Positions 58,501 through 64,000 of a stretch of DNA of 64,000 bases are shown in pieces. The notes beneath the pieces are model-generated. The model was not told the origin of the DNA. It saw only the letters and a program-made list of their open reading frames with translations, and did no database searches. The stretch is from Dichotomopilus funicola. Its lineage: Eukaryota > Ascomycota > Sordariomycetes > Sordariales > Chaetomiaceae. Both the position numbers and the translations under genes were made by a program. Position 1 is the stretch's first letter, and every line of letters begins with the position of its first letter. The DNA lies in assembly GCF_033296635.1 (NCBI RefSeq), contig NW_026944024.1, forward strand, positions 992,001 through 1,056,000, written 5' to 3'.

Positions 58501-58734
58501 GCTGGGGTCGAGGATGGATGGTGTGTCAGGGATGTGCGCTATGGACCCCCGCCACCGGAAGGAGGGGCCAAATCGAGGGGCCAGAGTCCGGTGAAGAAGA
58601 CCGCTGCTAACGGGAACGGGGGTGGTGAGGCTGTGGCGCCGCCGAGGATCGAGATGCCCCGGTTTGATTTTGGGGGCCCTGTTGCTGGTGCAGGAAGTGG
58701 AGGAGTGCGGCCCAACGAACCGTGGCTGGGCTGA
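55523..58734 (+). CDS. GTPase-binding/FH3 domain protein (formin N-terminal type, no FH2)
   Basis: Exons 55523-57621 and 57705-58734, 83-nt GT-AG intron, 1042 residues. The N-terminus has a polyglutamine run (from residue 8) and long Ser/Pro/Ala/Asn-rich segments with basic patches. A diaphanous-type GTPase-binding segment starts near 432 (IDPKDIDKHLEAMLDRRNIPE, RYKMRNLSDTIKMEFIRQDW). The armadillo-like FH3 region runs about 628-960, crossing the splice site (FLAKVKGQQLPGDFVAYL; HEDALLHETLLCLKALC; FTTRGIITSLLLTYIECATPLERVARAKAVLGFL). No FH1 or FH2 actin-nucleating domain is present before the stop. In formins, GBD and FH3 receive Rho GTPase input and control localisation; a stand-alone version is a candidate Rho/Cdc42 effector for polarity or septation. 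Sordariomycete genomes often carry such a protein, sometimes named Rid1, but I leave the symbol empty. Confidence 0.85.
55547..55564 (+). repeat. CAG-rich repeat coding polyglutamine
   Basis: CAR codons in a row near the N-terminus of the GBD/FH3 protein, giving seven consecutive Gln. Confidence 0.8.
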
Positions 58735-61700
58735 GTCTGTGTTGTTCTCTTCGTTGTCTCCGCTCTTTTCGTCCTTTTCTTTATTTTTATTGTCTTTTCT
58801 TTTCGTTGCTTTTCCTCTTTCCGTTTTCCTGAACGGCTTTGGTACGTCCGGTTTGGGGCTCTGGATTGTTCGCTTATTTTCACGGTAGCTCGGGAAGCGC
58901 TTTTCTCAATGGCCAGCCAGGGCCGAGACAGGAGCAGAGCATCCCCTGGATCTCCCTCCCGCAAATCCGACAGCCGACGGGGTGGCAAAATATGGTTAGG
59001 GTACCCAGCCAGTCAGCCAGCTCGGGAGGTCTCAGACAGGCATCGGCAAGGGCGGGGACGATTCAAAGCCCGATGGCGATTCTCTACTGGCTACTGTGAA
59101 GGGGGGTGTCTTCTCGGGGGAAGAGAGGAAGAAGACGAGAGCACGCGACCGATTGAGCTTCCTCGGATTTGGTTGGTCACGCTGTCTTTCTTTTCTTTTC
59201 TCTTGTTGGTCCTTTCGCGACCAGACAAAATGAAACCGACTGTGCTCACGGGGGTTGCTTCATCACGAAACACCGCTACCCGAGGGAAACAGGAGGATGC
59301 GGGTCATTGATGAATGGCAAAGCCGGCACTGCGGCCGCCATCGCTTTTGCTTTCGTACGCCAACTTTTTAAGGACGATGGAGTTCACGAGGGTTTGTCGA
59401 CTTCGATGGCCACGCCACTGAACGAGGGAAAAGCGTGTTGTGAATATGGGGGCAAAGGGGCATTTGCATTGGCAATAGGGTGTTATAGCTGGATTTGGTC
59501 TGGGTTTCTTGTTTTTGCCACACCTGTCTTCCCTAAGTCCGGGTCTACGCCACATAGGCGAAGGGAAAGGACGGAAAATGTAAAGGAGACGAGCACGGGA
59601 GAGGGGGGTATTTTTTTTTCGCTGAGGGTTCCTCCCTACCCCCGCCTCGGGCACTGGTCGAGGGAAGACTAGGTTTGATGAAGGTTATGACTGTATGCAT
59701 AATGAGAGAAAGGGAAAATCTCAGATGTCACTCGTACAACATTCCTCAGGGTTCCTAGACGTGGTGTGGCGTATGAGGCTCCTGCTGCTGTGTTACCCCA
59801 ACGTATTGACACATGACACGGCTCTGACTAAGATAAATAATAAACGATGCGCCACACGTAAACAAGAAGACAACAACTAGGAAGGACTTTGACGTGGAAT
59901 TAAATGTTCCGAGGCAAAGAGACAATAAACAAAACCTGGAGCTGAGCACAAACAAGTCCGAAAAAGGCCGCCGAGGTCACGTTGCTCTCTTCGACACTTG
60001 GCGAAACCGCCACAGCCCCGTGCCTCCCTCTCCTGCAATAGGCCGCTGTCCCGCCGGCTTTTCCTCCATCGAAAGCGCCTCCGCGGACTGTCCCTATGCT
60101 GCTTGATTCATAGACACCCTGCGTCATCGGCAGGAACCAATTATATCCACAGCAGCCAGCGAGACAGGTCACAAGGAGACGGTCCGGGAGAGGCCTCCGT
60201 CTAAAATGGACTGGACTGGTAATTCCCTGTGAGCCTAGGTCAAGAGAACCGATTCATAGGCTCATCCGCCGTGTTTTGCACCTCATAGGATTGGCCACCG
60301 CCCCCTCGGTGCAAATCTCACTGTCTTAAAGACTCTCAGACCGATGCTGACCGACCAAGTCTGGAAGAATGCGGCCGGAAAAGGGGCGAGGTGAGGGACT
60401 GTTGAGGCAAGTGGTGGAACCAAACCCGTCCATAGGTCAAGGTAGACCATGCCGGCTGTGTACTGTGTGGTTGTTACTCGTGACCAGCCAGTCTTTTTGT
60501 TCAAGCCAGCAAACGGTTGGACCACATGTCCTCAATTCTCGTGGGGAAGCGGGTGTGTGACCGGGATCGCGTGTCAGGACTCAGGATAAACCACTGGCTT
60601 GTATTTCACTGCCCCCCCACGAAATATCCCGGTCACTGGACCTCGACCGGGGGACGGAGGCCGATTGATACCATGTTGGCATTGTCCGTTGGCCGCTGGC
60701 TGGTCGATGGCTTGCCGACGGCTGGCCGCCGAGAAGCCGCCGGTAACTCCCATCGCCGCCTTGGCAAAGCGGAAAGAGAATCGCATGAAGAACCAGCGCG
60801 TTCGCCTGTAGTCGTTGAGCTAGAGAGCTACGGAAGGTGGCTGTGTTGTTGGAGATCCATAGCCTAAGATATCTGGGAACCTTGTTCACAAGCGCAAGCG
60901 GCCCGTCAGAACTAAAGCACGGCGTAAGATAGAAGCTTCTCTAAGACAACGATCAAATGCAACAGCCGTGTCCTCGGGTATCCCAATTCTCAATGGCCAG
61001 GCCGGGTATGGTCTACGACAGGAGTCACTGTACTCCCTTCCCAGTGGGTGCATATCTCTTACCACACACAGCAAGACTACGAGCCTCGGCGTTCTGGCGA
61101 AGCCCTAGCATAACTTCACAGCAATGCGCAGTGGCTAGCAGTATTGGCAAATATCAACCCTCGCCGTCGTCGCGGAGTGATGAGGCTCCTGGACTGCATA
61201 AGCGTTAAAATTTGTGTGAAGTGAGGGCGTCCGTCTGGCGGGCTTCATTGCTCAAACATGTCGGTGAACTTTATCAAGCTATCCCCGTGGAAGACGCGGG
61301 GGTGCTCAGGGAGAGTAACCGGCGTGCGCATCTCTGCAAGCTCGCCAAGGACAGTCTCGCCTTTCTCGCCGTTATTGGGTGACGACGAAGAATGTTTGGT
61401 GGGTGACTAGACTATCCCGTGCCCCAGTTGAGAAGATGGGATCCAGCAGAGCGGATACTGGGTTTGATAGGGTTCGAGGAATGCAATAAACACGGCTAAC
61501 TCACGGCAAGACCGAGCCGAAGTCGGGGATGAAGTCCGCAAGTGGAACTGGCAATGGCAAAACCGATGAGCTCCCGGGACGTCAATCCTGTTGTGGAACA
61601 AAGACCTGGGCCGCCTGTCCCCATCCGGATTGCTCAATCGAGATGTGCCGTTGCACACCCCAGGGCATGGAAAGGGTCCCATGGAGGATATTTTTTTCAT

Positions 61701-64000
61701 GTGCCAGCCCCACGGACTGACCGGCAGGCAAAAACCACAGGTTGCCAGCAATCTCTCGTGCGGCCCGTCTTCTCTGCGGCGGGACCACCAGCCGGCGGCC
61801 GGAGGCCCTGGCCCATGGCTCGGCTCATCAGTTTGCTTTCCCCGGCGAACAGATCGCGGATTGTCAATGTGTTTGAATGGCAAAGGTTCTGTTCTCTTCT
61901 CGGGCCGGTCGCGGGTGAGGCAGTTCCCCACGTCCTGCTCGGCAAGGCCGGTCAGTGTCTGGTGTGGTTGACGAGCGAGGGGACGTGAGAGCTCCGGAAG
62001 GTGGGGCTGGACTCTTGCCCTTGCTGCCCTACATCGTCCTGGGCGGCGGTGAGCCGTCGACCAAGCTGGCGAAATTTGTACGTTTCGGGAAAGTGCCCTG
62101 TGTCCCTTGCCCTAGGTGTCAAAATTCCAACCAACCCCTGATAGGTGACGAGATGACGCCGAAGATGGACCCGTTGGCAACCCAGATTGAACAAATATGC
62201 ACAGGAGGAAACAACGTCGGGGGACGGCGTAAACTTTGCCCCAGCACCTGGCCAACTAGGTCTGAGAATTCTGTGTCGGATATGTCGTATCTTCTTCCTC
62301 CGGGTCCGTTGTTGAGATTGCCGCTTGTGTCTTCGTACACTCGGCTTCACCCAAGATAATCCGGGCCGTGTCACAGGGAGGAACAATGAGGTCACCAACG
62401 GCGGTGGTGGATTGTTGGATCCCAGTGAATGCATGGTGGAGGGCGACCCGGAACACCGGAGCCACAAAACGGACAGCCCTGGGTAGCTTCATCAGAGTTA
62501 AATGACGTCTCGTGGAGGCATGGGTGCAGAGTGACAGGGGCCAGATGGAAGCTTGTCGTCCCAAATGCATTCCACGATCCACCGCCATGCTCTTCCTCCG
62601 GTGCTGAGTGGTGAGCTGGCGCTAGATGACGCCGACGAGACAAAAAGCGAACACGATCAGAGCGTGAGGCCGACAGGTTGGTTTGTGAAAAGAGAATCTG
62701 CGCGGAAGCCGGAAACTGGATGCCGGATGCCGGATGCCCGGGGCGATGGCTGTCGGGCTGGCGTTCCTTTCTCAAATGTGAGGCATGCCCCGAGAACAAT
62801 ATGATGGGGTTGAAAGGGAAACTAAAATTATCTTGGCTCGACTGCTTCATTGCCAGTTGGCCGGACGGCGAAGGGGAAGGAGGGTGCTGGGCCTGCGCGG
62901 GGGTTCTGTACGCCCGTGAGCACAAATCGGATATCTATCCCCATTCATCCATCCAGCGCACGTCGTCGAGGAATGCTCGCTTTGTTTTGAGTGACGGAAT
63001 GGTTCCCGTGGCTGTGGTGTTGGTCGTGGTTGGACGATGACAGTCGCTCGTGGCTTGTGGCGATCGCCGGACCAGCGGCCCATCATACTACATAGTGTAT
63101 GTAACTCGGGGGCTTGGGGGTCGAAGACATTTCTAAATAACCAGCGTTGCGGTATGTCGCGGGAGACAGTGGAGTGTTCGCTTTGGCGCGGTGCAGTTAT
63201 GAGGGAAGCATGAAATTTTAACCTGGGCTGCAGAAGCAAAACCGGCGTCCCGTACCTTCCTCCCTAGTTGGATGGATAATTGGGGAGCGCTTCCCTGCCC
63301 TTTCCCGGACAAAACAAAACTCGGGGGAGTCTCCGAGTCGTCGTTGCCTTCCACGCATTCTGTCGAAGCTTCCGTTTGGCGGGAAGGAACTTCTTGCTAA
63401 GGGAAGTGGCCCGACATTCAGTGGACCGTGTCAGCAGAGCAGAATCAACTCCTTAGACAGACCGTGTCTAGCTGCTTCGGTCGGGATGCGTGCCTATCTC
63501 GATTTGACCTGCGATCTCTTCCTCGTTGAATTCCACTTGCCTGTCTTTCATTGTTGCAGTTCCTCGTCTTTGGTACCGAGACGGCGAGATACATGTCTGG
63601 AATATTTCTGTGTCATCCCATGGCCGCGGGGTTATGCATCTGCGGAGATATCTATTTTCAAGCTTCGGAAGTCCCTTGACGTCTCCCTTGTTCTGATATT
63701 AATGTTTTTCTGCGTTTGTTGGTTGACTGAAAATCGCGGCTTTCTTTGAAGCCATCAAACGCGCGTTTGCGTGTTAATGCATAGAGAGGTTAACTACCTC
63801 CCTTACCCGTCCAGCCGTCTTGCCGTCCGCGCCTTCCATGAGAACGGGTGTCACCGGCAGGTCCACTCCTGGAATGGGGCCCACAGTTCAACCGCTGCGG
63901 GCCACGGGTTGTTAGCGCGGGGTTCCAAAGGCCAGGATGGCACGCCACAGCAAGGGCTGTTGCTTGGCCTGTCCGTCCCCTGCCCATGTTCTGTCTACCC
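58735..64000. other. Long gene-poor region to window end
   Basis: About 5.3 kb with no gene I can support. Left end is the T-rich 3' flank of the GBD/FH3 gene. Coding-like fragments exist on the minus strand (61245-61406; about 62240-62335; about 63795-63890) but they could not be joined into one frame with convincing splice sites. A branch-plus-acceptor-like string (CTAAC then CCCGCAG on the minus strand, near 63895-63915) near the right edge may belong to a gene continuing beyond 64000. Confidence 0.4.

Noticed and set aside
63795..63890. Two overlapping coding-like frames near the right edge on the minus strand
   Set aside because: Two different frames look equally plausible by eye, showing that such reading is unreliable at this length; any gene would continue outside the window.

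Overview
The window is nuclear DNA of a filamentous ascomycete, most likely a sordariomycete (Sordariales-like). This is inferred from short GT-AG introns (mostly 58-130 nt) with CTAAC/CTGAC-type branch sites, high G+C with C-ending codons, an intron-containing tRNA-Lys(CTT), a four-unit polyubiquitin gene ending in Gln, and fungal-type Stn1, GH81 glucanase, Zn2Cys6 regulator and GBD/FH3 protein. I see no transposon, no CRISPR array and no AT-rich RIP-degraded block.

Layout. 0-5.1 kb: the 3' part of an L-fuconate dehydratase-like enolase-superfamily gene, then a DRAP deaminase gene (minus) sharing a short divergent promoter with a DNAJC9-like J-protein gene (plus), then the telomere-capping gene stn1, whose C-terminal half carries an unusual TGLE-motif repeat. 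6.3-12.5 kb: a secreted GH81 beta-1,3-glucanase in five exons and a single-exon fungal protein kinase with an HKD catalytic loop. 13.4-17.3 kb: tRNA-Lys(CTT) and glycerol kinase, the latter with a possible presequence-like second start. 20.6-26.1 kb: GDP-mannose pyrophosphorylase (minus) and a small two-exon dsRBD-like gene (minus) reconstructed here by splicing. 31.3-40.5 kb: protein farnesyltransferase beta (minus, five exons) and an 832-residue Zn2Cys6 protein. 43.3-58.7 kb: polyubiquitin, a BRAP2/Etp1-type RING-UBP protein, an Sct1/Gpt2-type acyltransferase, an Apd1-type Fe-S protein and a GBD/FH3 protein without a visible formin FH2 domain.

Genes are mostly independent housekeeping units, not an operon or cluster. 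Shared themes are cell wall and glycosylation (GH81, GDP-mannose), glycerol and glycerolipid metabolism (glycerol kinase, G3P acyltransferase), ubiquitin (polyubiquitin, BRAP2-like), chromatin and telomeres (J-protein, Stn1), and Ras/Rho signalling (farnesyltransferase, BRAP2-like, GBD/FH3).

Long stretches hold no gene I can support: 17.3-20.6, 22.0-25.4, 26.1-31.3, 33.6-37.9, 40.5-43.3 and 58.7-64.0 kb. Exon boundaries were read by eye from splice consensus and protein-family continuity; no alignment or expression data were available.
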